From Actinomycetota bacterium (GTDB taxonomy: Bacteria; Actinomycetota; Actinomycetes; UBA12327), in NCBI GenBank assembly GCA_026392555.1, contig JAPLBW010000030.1, positions 1 to 23,592 of the forward strand: DNA of 23,592 nt, read 5' to 3'. This document shows, in pieces, positions 7,046 to 14,500 of this stretch; position 1 is the first letter of the stretch, and each line of letters opens with the position of its first letter. The position numbers and the translations under genes are program-made. The notes beneath the pieces were generated by a model that was not told the DNA's origin, made no database searches, and saw only the letters and a list, made by a program, of their open reading frames with translations.

Positions 7046-7300
7046 GTGAGCCAAGAGGCCAGCGCCGAGAAGGGTCCCGACAAGGACAAGGACGGTTCAA
7101 AGAACCGCCTGGGTCTTGTCGCGCGCATCCAACTTTTCTTCCGTCAAGTCATCGCCGAATTACGCAAAGTTATTTGGCCGACTCGTAAGGAACTCATCAC
7201 CTACACCATTGTTGTTTTGGTTTTCTCCTCCATCTTCGCCACCATCGTGGTGGTTCTTGATGTGGGATTTGGAAAACTGAACTTCTGGATCTTCGGCTAA
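7046..7300 (+). CDS. secE: Preprotein translocase subunit SecE
   Basis: SecE is the small essential clamp of the SecYEG channel in the cytoplasmic membrane. The protein has a charged N-terminus (EKGPDKDKDGSKNRL), the amphipathic segment FFRQVIAELRKVIWPTRKEL, and one membrane helix (ITYTIVVLVFSSIFATIVVVL) before a short tail. WPTRKEL is the family signature. I prefer the GTG at 7046 (84 residues), preceded by GGTGAGGA. The upstream in-frame ATG at 7025 would add seven residues and has no such site. nusG starts two bases after its stop, so secE and nusG form an operon as usual. Confidence 0.93.
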   Translation: MSQEASAEKGPDKDKDGSKNRLGLVARIQLFFRQVIAELRKVIWPTRKELITYTIVVLVFSSIFATIVVVLDVGFGKLNFWIFG

Positions 7301-7302
7301 GC

Positions 7303-8247
7303 ATGACCACGTCAGACCAAAGGGAAGAAGAAAGCACTGTGACTGAAGTCCCCGTGACCTCAACGGAATCAACACCCGATGTTGACTCTGCTTCCTCGGC
7401 TGCCGCGGGCCTGACCTTTTCTGCATCTGAAGTGGCAGCGGCTCCCGTTACGGAGCCAGCAGCCCTTCCCGCCACAGGCTTGGACGCGATCGACGAGCCG
7501 GCGCCAGCTGTTGAGCCTGAAGTCGCCCCGGTAGTTGACGAGGCAGTAGCCGAGCCGGTTGCTGACTCCACTGACGCCGCCACCAACGCTGAAACTGCCA
7601 CCGACACCGACACTGACACTGAGCCAACCGACACCGAGTCAACCGACGAGGACGAAGAAGACCCCATCGCCGAGTTCCGCCGCGAGATGTTGCGCGCTAT
7701 CGGTGACTGGTACGTCATTCACTCCTACGCCGGTTACGAAAACCGAGTGAAGACCAATCTTGAAAGTCGTGTTACCTCCATGCACATGGAGGACTACATC
7801 TTTCAGATCGAAGTTCCCATGGAAGAAGTCAGCGAAATCAAGAATGGTCAGCGCAAGCTGATTAAGCGCAACAAGTTCCCTGGATATGTTCTCGTGCGCA
7901 TGGAGCTCACTGATGCTTCATGGGGAACTGTTCGTAACACACCAGGCGTGACCGGATTCGTCGGCCACGCTCACACTCCGTCACCGCTGACCATTGACGA
8001 AGTGATTAACATTCTCGCTCCGGTAGCACAGGGCCAAGCCGCAGAAGCCGCAGAAGCCGCTGCTGCCGCAACCCTGGTCGACATCGAAGTCGGCGAGACC
8101 ATCACTGTGGTTAAGGGCGCATTCGCGACCTTGCCAGGCACCATCATCGAGATCAACCCAGATACGCAAAAGCTCAAGGTTTTGTTGTCAATCTTCGGGC
8201 GTGAAACCCCCGTTGAGCTGGCAATGAACGAAGTCGAAAAAATCTGA
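7303..8247 (+). CDS. nusG: Transcription termination/antitermination factor NusG
   Basis: A 314-residue NusG. It has a roughly 130-residue acidic, Ala/Thr/Asp/Glu-rich N-terminal extension with a TDTDTDTE-type run near 101-107. The NGN domain (about 135-240) begins DWYVIHSYAGYENRVKTNL and contains RNKFPGYVLVRM. An alanine-rich linker (248-258) leads to the KOW domain (about 262-314) with TVVKGAFATLPGTI and LLSIFGRETPVEL. NusG binds RNA polymerase and, in other bacteria, Rho or ribosomal protein S10, linking elongation to termination or translation. Long acidic extensions are usual in actinobacterial NusG. ATG 7303 is two bases after secE. An in-frame GTG at 7339 with AGGGAAG upstream is a possible alternative start. 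Confidence 0.96.
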   Translation: MTTSDQREEESTVTEVPVTSTESTPDVDSASSAAAGLTFSASEVAAAPVTEPAALPATGLDAIDEPAPAVEPEVAPVVDEAVAEPVADSTDAATNAETATDTDTDTEPTDTESTDEDEEDPIAEFRREMLRAIGDWYVIHSYAGYENRVKTNLESRVTSMHMEDYIFQIEVPMEEVSEIKNGQRKLIKRNKFPGYVLVRMELTDASWGTVRNTPGVTGFVGHAHTPSPLTIDEVINILAPVAQGQAAEAAEAAAAATLVDIEVGETITVVKGAFATLPGTIIEINPDTQKLKVLLSIFGRETPVELAMNEVEKI

Positions 8248-8280
8248 TCCGCCCCTTCCCATCTAAGTTAAGGTTCTGAC

Positions 8281-8712
8281 ATGGCTCCCAAGAAGAAGGT
8301 CGTTGGCCTCATCAAGTTGCAGATCCAGGCTGGCCAGGCCAACCCTGCTCCCCCCGTTGGTCCCGCATTGGGTCAGCACGGCGTGAACATCATGGATTTC
8401 TGCAAGGCCTACAACGCGGCCACAGAGAACCAGCGCGGCCAGATCGTTCCTGTTGAAATCTCGGTCTATGAAGACCGAAGCTTTGACTTCATCACCAAAA
8501 CCCCGCCAGCATCACGCTTAATCCTCAAGGCCGCTGGCGTGGAAAAGGGTTCGGGCGAGCCACACAAGACCAAGGTTGCTTCCATCACGCGCGAGCAAGT
8601 GCGCGAAATCGCAACCGTGAAGCTGGCTGACTTGAACGCCAATGATCTTGAAGCAGCTGAAACCATCATCGCGGGCACCGCTCGTTCGATGGGCATCACT
8701 GTTTCAAACTAA
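8281..8712 (+). CDS. rplK: 50S ribosomal protein L11
   Basis: A 143-residue L11 of normal length, beginning MAPKKKVVGLIKLQIQAGQ. It binds the GTPase-associated region of 23S rRNA and helps recruit elongation factors. The proline-rich switch ANPAPPVGPALGQHGVN, which contacts thiazole antibiotics such as thiostrepton, is intact near residues 20-36. The RNA-binding C-terminal domain ends ETIIAGTARSMGITVSN. It lies 33 bases after nusG with an AAGG site before the ATG. The 74-base gap to rplA holds a probable L1 regulatory hairpin. Confidence 0.97.
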   Translation: MAPKKKVVGLIKLQIQAGQANPAPPVGPALGQHGVNIMDFCKAYNAATENQRGQIVPVEISVYEDRSFDFITKTPPASRLILKAAGVEKGSGEPHKTKVASITREQVREIATVKLADLNANDLEAAETIIAGTARSMGITVSN

Positions 8713-8730
8713 AGCACCACTAGCACCACC

Positions 8731-8761
8731 GTGGGAGGGCCGAGCGCGGTCCGCTTACCAC
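8731..8761 (+). promoter_or_regulatory. Candidate ribosomal protein L1 mRNA binding site
   Basis: In the rplK-rplA gap, GTGG (8731-8734) pairs with CCAC (8758-8761), and GGGCCG (8737-8742) pairs with CGGTCC (8747-8752), closing an AGCG loop. Between the two helices is an asymmetric internal loop, GA on one side and GCTTA on the other. Two helices flanking an asymmetric purine-rich loop with GTGGGAGG is the general design of L1 targets on rRNA and on its own mRNA. The assignment is structural inference. Confidence 0.5.
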
Positions 8762-8786
8762 GACTCATCTACCAAGGAGAGCAGTT

Positions 8787-9421
8787 ATGAAGCGCGGAAA
8801 GAACTACGACAACGCAGCCAAGCTTGTCACCGAAGGCCAGATCTACACCCCCCTGCAAGCAGTGCGCTTGGCCAAGCAAACCTCAACCGTCAAGTTCGAT
8901 GCGTCGGTTCAGGTCTCCATGCGATTGGGCGTTGACCCTCGTAAGGCCGACCAAATGGTTCGTGGCACCGTCAACTTGCCACACGGAACCGGTAAGACCG
9001 CTCGCGTGCTGGTGTTCGCCACCGGTGAATTGGCTGAGCAGGCCCGCCAAGCTGGCGCTGACTTCGTTGGTGACGACGACATGATCGAAAAGGTCAACGG
9101 CGGATGGACTGACTTCGATGCAGCCGTTGCCACCCCAGAGATGATGGGCAAGGTGGGCCGGGTTGCTCGAGTCCTTGGACCACGTGGCTTAATGCCCAAC
9201 CCCAAGACCGGAACGGTGACTCAGGACATTGCTAAGGCAGTGGCTGACATCAAGGGCGGAAAGATTGAGTTCCGCGTGGACCGTAACTCTTGCGTGCCAA
9301 GCCTTCCTCGTCCAAGGGTCGTTACATCGGCAAGATCGTCCTGAGCACCTCGATGGGCCCAGGCATTGCTGTTGACCCCAACCGCACGCGCAACGTCACG
9401 GAAGACGAGACGGACGCTTAA
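8787..9421 (+). pseudogene. rplA: 50S ribosomal protein L1, broken by internal deletion and frameshift
   Basis: L1 forms the mobile stalk of the 50S subunit near the E site and represses its own mRNA. From the ATG at 8787 (AAGGAGA upstream) the frame encodes a normal L1 for 167 residues, through GPRGLMPNPKTGTVT and GGKIEFRVDRN. It then runs 18 unrelated residues to a stop at 9344. The true C-terminus resumes in another frame at 9290 with LRAKPSSSKGRYIGKIV and ends at 9421. Between N167 and that leucine only two bases remain, where related actinobacterial L1 has about 28 residues (NLH..IGK..ENY..). That implies about 82 missing bases and an original length of about 238. Its stop overlaps the stop of the convergent cupin gene. 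The cause is either assembly error or a real mutation; L1 is dispensable in some bacteria. Confidence 0.9.
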
Positions 9422-9876
9422 GCCGGAGTTGTTCCGTACTTTGCTCTAAGTTCTGCGAGTTCATCCGCACTGGGTTCCCTACCAGTGCGGATGATTTCGT
9501 CTACGGTCCGAAAAATTTCTTCGTATCCGGCCGGGGTGAAAATGCAGCGGTACGTGGCTGGCTGGTCGCTGTCGTTGCGAAACCCGTGCGGAAATTCGCG
9601 CGCTACTGAAACCCAGCTGTCGTCGCCGATTACCACGTCTTTGTCTCCCACCGTGAAGGTGATCTCACCGGAGATGACGTGGAAGTGCTCGGAGTGATCG
9701 CGGTGAATGTGGGGTTTCGCACCCAGTGCACCAGGTGGAATGGTGACCTCCACAACGGAGAACTCATTGTTGGTCTGTGACCCAGCAACCCGCAGGTTGT
9801 AGGTCAAGCCGCCGTTGTATTGCAAGAGTTCGCCGGCGCCATTGGCCGCAACGACTGGATCCCAGTGAATGCTCAT
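9418..9876 (-). CDS. Cupin-domain protein
   Basis: A 152-residue single-domain cupin. Motif 1 is intact: H56, H58 and E63 in PHIHRDHSEHFHVISG, ending at G70. Motif 2 is PHGFRN (96-101), with H97 as the fourth metal ligand. The barrel should bind a divalent metal. The function could be a small-molecule dioxygenase, isomerase or sensor, and cannot be chosen from sequence. It lies on the opposite strand between rplA and rplJ, where actinobacterial operons often have no gene or an unrelated insertion. Its stop (9418-9420) overlaps that of rplA. A 14-bp palindrome lies 48 bases upstream of its ATG and may be its operator. Confidence 0.85.
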   Translation of the reverse strand: MSIHWDPVVAANGAGELLQYNGGLTYNLRVAGSQTNNEFSVVEVTIPPGALGAKPHIHRDHSEHFHVISGEITFTVGDKDVVIGDDSWVSVAREFPHGFRNDSDQPATYRCIFTPAGYEEIFRTVDEIIRTGREPSADELAELRAKYGTTPA

Positions 9877-9923
9877 GCCCCAACCTTGGTGCTAAGTGCC
9901 TGCGCAACGCGTGACATTTCGTG

Positions 9924-9937
9924 ATTTCTGCAGAAAT
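9924..9937. promoter_or_regulatory. Perfect 14-bp palindrome between the cupin gene and rplJ promoter
   Basis: ATTTCTGCAGAAAT reads the same on both strands. It lies 48 bases upstream of the cupin ATG and 22 bases upstream of the candidate rplJ -35 element. Its length and position suit the operator of a dimeric repressor, but no regulator is identified. Confidence 0.4.
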
Positions 9938-9958
9938 GGTGATCAGACCGACCCTGAG

Positions 9959-9987
9959 TTGGTTGGGCTAGCCCTACCTCGTACCCT
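9959..9987 (+). promoter_or_regulatory. Candidate promoter of the rplJ-rplL unit
   Basis: TTGGTT (9959-9964) and TACCCT (9982-9987) are separated by exactly 17 bases, and the second matches TANNNT. A start near 9994 would give a leader of about 185 bases before rplJ. A promoter is expected here because the leftward cupin gene separates rplJ from rplKA. Confidence 0.4.
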
Positions 9988-10021
9988 TGTGCCTAGCCAA
10001 TGACCGCCGGTTGTGGGACTC

Positions 10022-10149
10022 CGAATTTTGGGGAACCACCGAAGGTTCGAAATTCGAACGACCTGCGCAGGTGTGTTACGTAACGTGCATCAACCTCGCG
10101 GTTGGTAATCCACGCTCCGTGCGCTCCTGCGCCGGAGCGTTTTTGTTTT
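10022..10149 (+). ncRNA. L10-type leader RNA of rplJ-rplL
   Basis: Several stems are packed into about 130 bases. CGAATTT (10022-10028) pairs with AAATTCG (10050-10056), enclosing GAACC/GGTTC around loop ACCGAA. The overlapping inverted repeat at 10045-10059 can form instead. ACCTGCGCAGGT (10061-10072) and GTTACGTAAC (10075-10084) are perfect palindromes, and CAACC/GGTTG (10091-10104) closes a TCGC loop. The ACCGAAG...GCAGGT elements and the location resemble the L10 leader, where L10(L12)4 binds and limits its own synthesis. The match to the actinobacterial leader is from memory and structure, not a search. Confidence 0.6.
10112..10149 (+). terminator. Terminator-like attenuator in the rplJ leader
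   Basis: ACGCTCC (10112-10118) pairs with GGAGCGT (10134-10140). The stem extends through G10119-C10133 and GCGC/GCGC around a TCCT loop, giving about 12 bp with one bulged T. TTTTTGTTTT follows at 10140-10149. It lies upstream of the rplJ start, so it would reduce transcription into rplJ-rplL unless an alternative fold prevents it. Confidence 0.7.
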
Positions 10150-10179
10150 GAATGATCGGCGCACCACGGAAGGAGGCCC

Positions 10180-10875
10180 ATGGCCAGGCCTGATAAGTCG
10201 GCAGCAGTTGCCGAGCTGGCGGAGCAATTCCGATCCAGCAACGCTGCTGTGTTGACTGAATACCGCGGACTCACCGTGGCCCAACTCAAAGAGTTGCGGA
10301 CCGCGTTGGGTGCGAATGCGTCCTACGCCGTGGTGAAGAACACGCTAACCAAAATCGCCGTTAAGGAAGCCGGCGTTGAGGGACTGACTGACTTGTTGGT
10401 CGGACCTTCAGCTATTGCTTTCATCTCGGGTGACCCGGTTGAGGCTGCTAAGAGCCTGCGTGACTTCGCCAAGGACAACCCCTTGCTCGTTATCAAGGGT
10501 GGGGTGCTTGACGGTGCACCGCTTACCGCCGATGAGATCAAGAAGCTCGCAAGCCTCGAATCACGTGAGGTTTTGCTGGCCAAGCTTGCTGGAGCCATGA
10601 AGGCTTCCATGCAAAACGCAGCATCACTGTTTGCTGCACCGCTCTCACAGGCAGTACGCACCATCGACGCGCTTCGCGCCAAGGTAGAAGCCGATTCATC
10701 GAATTCGGCTCCTGCAGCAGCTCCAGCCCCGGCTGAAGTTGACGAGCCCACCGAGTCTGCTGAACCAGTAGAGGCTGTTGCTGAAACTGAAGAAGTTGTC
10801 TCTTCCCCCGAATCCTCTGAAGCAGAAGCTCCCGCTGAAGCAGCCGAAACGGCCGAGGAAACCCCGCAGGGCTGA
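10180..10875 (+). CDS. rplJ: 50S ribosomal protein L10
   Basis: A 231-residue L10, the base of the L7/L12 stalk, which carries L12 dimers and binds 23S rRNA with L11. The start MARPDKSAAVAELAEQFRSSNAAVLTEYRGLTVAQ is typical of actinobacteria. The ATG at 10180 follows GGAAGGAGG. Typical L10 is about 165-190 residues. Here a tail from about 170 onward, rich in Ala, Glu and Pro (SNSAPAAAPAPAEVDEP and onward), adds roughly 55 residues. The tail is low-complexity and acidic, similar in style to the NusG extension. L10 with L12 is expected to repress its own leader just upstream. Confidence 0.96.
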   Translation: MARPDKSAAVAELAEQFRSSNAAVLTEYRGLTVAQLKELRTALGANASYAVVKNTLTKIAVKEAGVEGLTDLLVGPSAIAFISGDPVEAAKSLRDFAKDNPLLVIKGGVLDGAPLTADEIKKLASLESREVLLAKLAGAMKASMQNAASLFAAPLSQAVRTIDALRAKVEADSSNSAPAAAPAPAEVDEPTESAEPVEAVAETEEVVSSPESSEAEAPAEAAETAEETPQG

Positions 10876-10928
10876 CGCCCACAAAAGCGTCGGCCTCGGC
10901 CGGCACCAAACCCGAAAGGATCGCTGAC

Positions 10929-11321
10929 ATGGCGAAGATGAGTACAGACGATTTGCTTGAGGCTTTCAAGGAAATGTCATTGATCGAGCTCTCTGAGTTC
11001 GTTAAGAAGTTCGAAGACACCTTCGAAGTCACCGCTGCTGCCCCCGTGGCAGTTGCTGCAGCTCCCGCTGCTGGTGGCGCTGCTGGTGGCGGCGACGACG
11101 AAGGCGAAAAGGATGAGTTTGATGTCATCCTCGAAGCCGCAGGCGACAAGAAGATCCAGGTCATCAAGGAAGTTCGTACCTTGACCAACCTGGGTCTGAA
11201 GGAAGCCAAGGACCTCGTGGAGGCCACTCCGGCCACCGTCCTCGAGAAGGCCAAGAAGGAAGACGCCGACAAGGCCAAGGAAGCTCTCGAAGCTGCCGGC
11301 GCCACGGTCGTCTTGAAGTAA
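10929..11321 (+). CDS. rplL: 50S ribosomal protein L7/L12
   Basis: A 130-residue L7/L12, present in several copies on the stalk, where it recruits and stimulates translational GTPases. The N-terminal dimerisation and L10-binding part (STDDLLEAFKEMSLIELSEFVKKFED) is followed by an alanine/glycine hinge (about 35-55). The globular C-terminal domain has KKIQVIKEVRTLTNLGLKEAKDLVE. The length is normal. AAAGGA precedes the ATG at 10929. It follows rplJ by 53 bases and is followed at once by a strong terminator. Confidence 0.98.
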   Translation: MAKMSTDDLLEAFKEMSLIELSEFVKKFEDTFEVTAAAPVAVAAAPAAGGAAGGGDDEGEKDEFDVILEAAGDKKIQVIKEVRTLTNLGLKEAKDLVEATPATVLEKAKKEDADKAKEALEAAGATVVLK

Positions 11322-11337
11322 GTACTTCACCCAAGAG

Positions 11338-11373
11338 GGGCTCGGGCGGGATTTCCGCCTGGGCCCTTCTTTT
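11338..11373 (+). terminator. Rho-independent terminator after rplL
   Basis: GGGCTCGGGCGG (11338-11349) pairs with CCGCCTGGGCCC (11355-11366) as a 12-bp stem with two G-T pairs and loop GATTT. TTCTTTT follows. It lies 16 bases past the rplL stop and would end or attenuate the rplJ-rplL transcript before rpoB. Partial read-through, as known in other bacteria, is possible. Confidence 0.85.
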
Positions 11374-11428
11374 GTGCCTAGAGCCCTGCCTGCGAGGGGA
11401 TTTGTGCACTTTTCGGGGGTGCGGGTAC

Positions 11429-11453
11429 TTGACTAAACCCCCTCGGCTATGAT
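11429..11453 (+). promoter_or_regulatory. Candidate rpoB promoter
   Basis: TTGACT (11429-11434) and TATGAT (11448-11453) are good -35 and -10 hexamers, but only 13 bases separate them, shorter than the usual 17. The TATGAT box alone may act with a different or poor -35. A start near 11460 would leave a leader of about 136 bases before the TTG start of rpoB. Confidence 0.4.
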
Positions 11454-11595
11454 TTAAGCCTGCGCAGCCTTCCGATTTCCCTGTAACCATTGTTTGTCAT
11501 GCCCTAGTGGTGCCTTTGTGCACCGCTATGACCAGTGGACATAGGTCGTGAAAGTTGCGCGCGACCAGAGACGCCAGCCCAGGGAAGGATCTCTT

Positions 11596-14500
11596 TTGGC
11601 CGCCTCGCGCACTTCATCATCGCACGTACCCGGTCCCAACCGGATTAGTTTCGCAAAGATTCGCGAGCCACTTGAGGTACCAAACCTCTTGTCGCTCCAA
11701 GTCGACAGCTTTGATTCATTGCTGGGTAATGACTTGTGGCGCGCGCGGGTCACCGATGCCATCGCATCGGGACGCACCGACATTCCAGTCAAGTCTGGTC
11801 TTGCTGAGATCTTTGAAGAGATCAGCCCGATCGAAGACTTCCAAGGAACCATGTCGTTGGCGTTCTCTGATCCTGAGTTCTACGAGCCGAAGTACACGGT
11901 CGAAGAATGCAAGGAGAAGGACCTGACATTCGCAGCGCCGTTATTCGTTACTGCTGAATTCACCAACAACGAAACTGGTGAAATCAAGAGCCAGACGGTC
12001 TTCATGGGCGACTTCCCGTTGATGACCGATAAGGGCACGTTCGTCATCAACGGCACTGAGCGTGTTGTTGTGTCGCAGTTGGTGCGTTCGCCTGGTTGCT
12101 ACTTTGAAAAGAGCATTGACAAGGTCACCGACAAAGACACCTTTGTCGCCAAGATCATTCCTAGCCGCGGTGCATGGCTGGAGTTCGAGATCGACAAGAA
12201 GGACCTCGTATCGGTCCGCGTTGACCGCAAGCGCAAGCAGCCGGTTACCATCTTGCTCAAGGCCTTGGGCTGGAGCAACGAGCAGATCCTTGAAGAGTTC
12301 GGCCAGTTTGAATCTATGCGCCTGACCCTGGAAAAGGATCACATCGAGGCCGAAGGCCCGCGCACTCAGCAAGAGAACGCCCTCCTTGATATTTACCGCA
12401 AGTTGCGTCCGGGCGAACCGCCCACGATTGAGGCTGCGCAAAACCTCATTGACAACTTCTACTTCAATGAGAAGCGTTATGACTTGGCCAAGGTTGGTCG
12501 TTTCAAGGTCAACAAGAAGCTCGGCCTTGACCACCCGCTGACTCAAAAGGTCTTGACGGTTGAAGACGTTGTTTCGGTCATCAAGTACATCGTGCGCTTG
12601 CACGCTGGCGAAACCGAAATGGATGCACCTACCGGTCCAGTTCGCGTTGAGACTGACGACATTGACCACTTTGGAAACCGTCGCCTGCGCACTGTCGGCG
12701 AACTGATCCAGAACCAGGTCCGCACCGGTTTGGCTCGTATGGAGCGTGTTGTGCGCGAGCGCATGACAACCCAAGACGTCGAAGCCATCACGCCGCAGAC
12801 CCTGATCAACATTCGTCCCGTCGTTGCCTCCATCAAGGAGTTCTTCGGAACGAGTCAGTTGTCCCAGTTCATGGACCAGACCAACCCGTTGTCGGGTCTG
12901 ACCCACAAGCGTCGTCTGTCGGCCCTAGGCCCCGGTGGTTTGTCGCGTGAGCGCGCTGGCTTCGAAGTCCGCGACGTCCACCCGTCTCACTACGGTCGCA
13001 TGTGCCCGATTGAAACTCCAGAAGGACCAAACATTGGTCTGATTGGTTCGCTGTCCACCTTTGCCCGCGTGAACGAGTTTGGCTTCATCGAGACTCCGTA
13101 CCGCAAGGTGAAGAAGGGCAAGGTGACCGACCAGATCGATTACCTGACGGCAGACGAAGAAGACCTGCACGTTATTGCTCAGGCCAACGCGCCTTTGGAT
13201 GCGTCCAGCTCCTTCTCTGAGGACCGCGTTTTGGTTCGTCGTAAGGGTGGCGAAGTCGAGTACATCGAGCCCAACGACGTGGACTACATGGACGTTTCAC
13301 CTCGTCAGATGGTGTCCGTTGCTACGGCGATGATTCCGTTCCTTGAGCACGACGATGCAAACCGTGCGCTCATGGGATCGAACATGATGCGTCAGTCAGT
13401 GCCGTTGTTGCGCGCTGAAGCTCCTCTGGTCGGAACGGGTATGGAATACCGCGCCGCTAAGGATGCTGGTGATGTTGTCGTTGCCACCTCGAGCGGTGTT
13501 GTCGCTGAAGTCAGCGCCGACCACGTTGAAGTCGCTAACGATGACGCCACCTACACCACGTACAAGTTGGCTAAGTTCCGTCGCTCGAACCAGGGCACGA
13601 GCTACAACCAGAAGGTCATCGTCTCGGAAGGCGATCGCATCGAATCTGGTCAAGTCATTGCTGACGGTCCGTGCACCGAAAACGGCGAAATGGCTCTTGG
13701 TAAGAACCTGCTCGTGGCATTCATGCCATGGGAAGGTCACAACTACGAAGACGCCATCATCTTGAACCAGCGTTTGGTCCAGGACGACGTTCTTTCTTCA
13801 ATTCACATTGAGGAATACGAAATCGATGCCCGCGACACCAAGTTGGGCCCAGAGGAAATCACGCGAGACATTCCTAACGTCTCCGAAGAAATCCTCAAGG
13901 ACCTCGACGACCGTGGAATCATCCGCGTCGGAGCCGAAGTTGTCCCTGGTGACGTTTTGGTTGGCAAGGTCACACCTAAGGGTGAAACCGAGCTCACGCC
14001 GGAAGAGCGTTTGTTGCGTGCCATCTTTGGCGAGAAGGCACGCGAAGTGCGCGACACCTCGTTGAAGGTTCCGCACGGTGAGTCCGGCAAGATCATTGAC
14101 ATTCGCGTGTTTGATCACGAGAACGGTGATGAACTCCCACCGGGCGTTAACCAACTGGTTCGCGTTTACATCGCGCAGAAGCGCAAGATCCAAGACGGCG
14201 ACAAACTTGCTGGCCGCCACGGCAACAAGGGTGTTATCTCCAAGATCCTGCCTGCCGAAGACATGCCGTTCTTGGCCGATGGAACCCCCGTCGACATCGT
14301 CTTGAACCCACTGGGTGTTCCTGGCCGGATGAACGTCGGTCAGGTTTTGGAAACCCACTTGGGTTGGGTTGCTAAGACTGGTTGGAAGGTTGAAGCATCC
14401 GAGGGCGAGTGGCAAAACCGCTTGGCTGAGATTGGCGCTGCTGAAGGTGCTCCTGGCACCAACGTGGCCACGCCAGTCTTCGACGGTGCTCGGGAAGAAG

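Noticed and set aside
7559..7640. Repeated GACACY hexamers in nusG as a DNA repeat element
   Set aside because: They encode the TDTDTDTE acidic run within the NusG extension and are explained by low-complexity coding.
12841..12930. Possible rifampicin-resistance allele in rpoB
   Set aside because: The residues equivalent to E. coli D516, H526 and S531 are all wild type.
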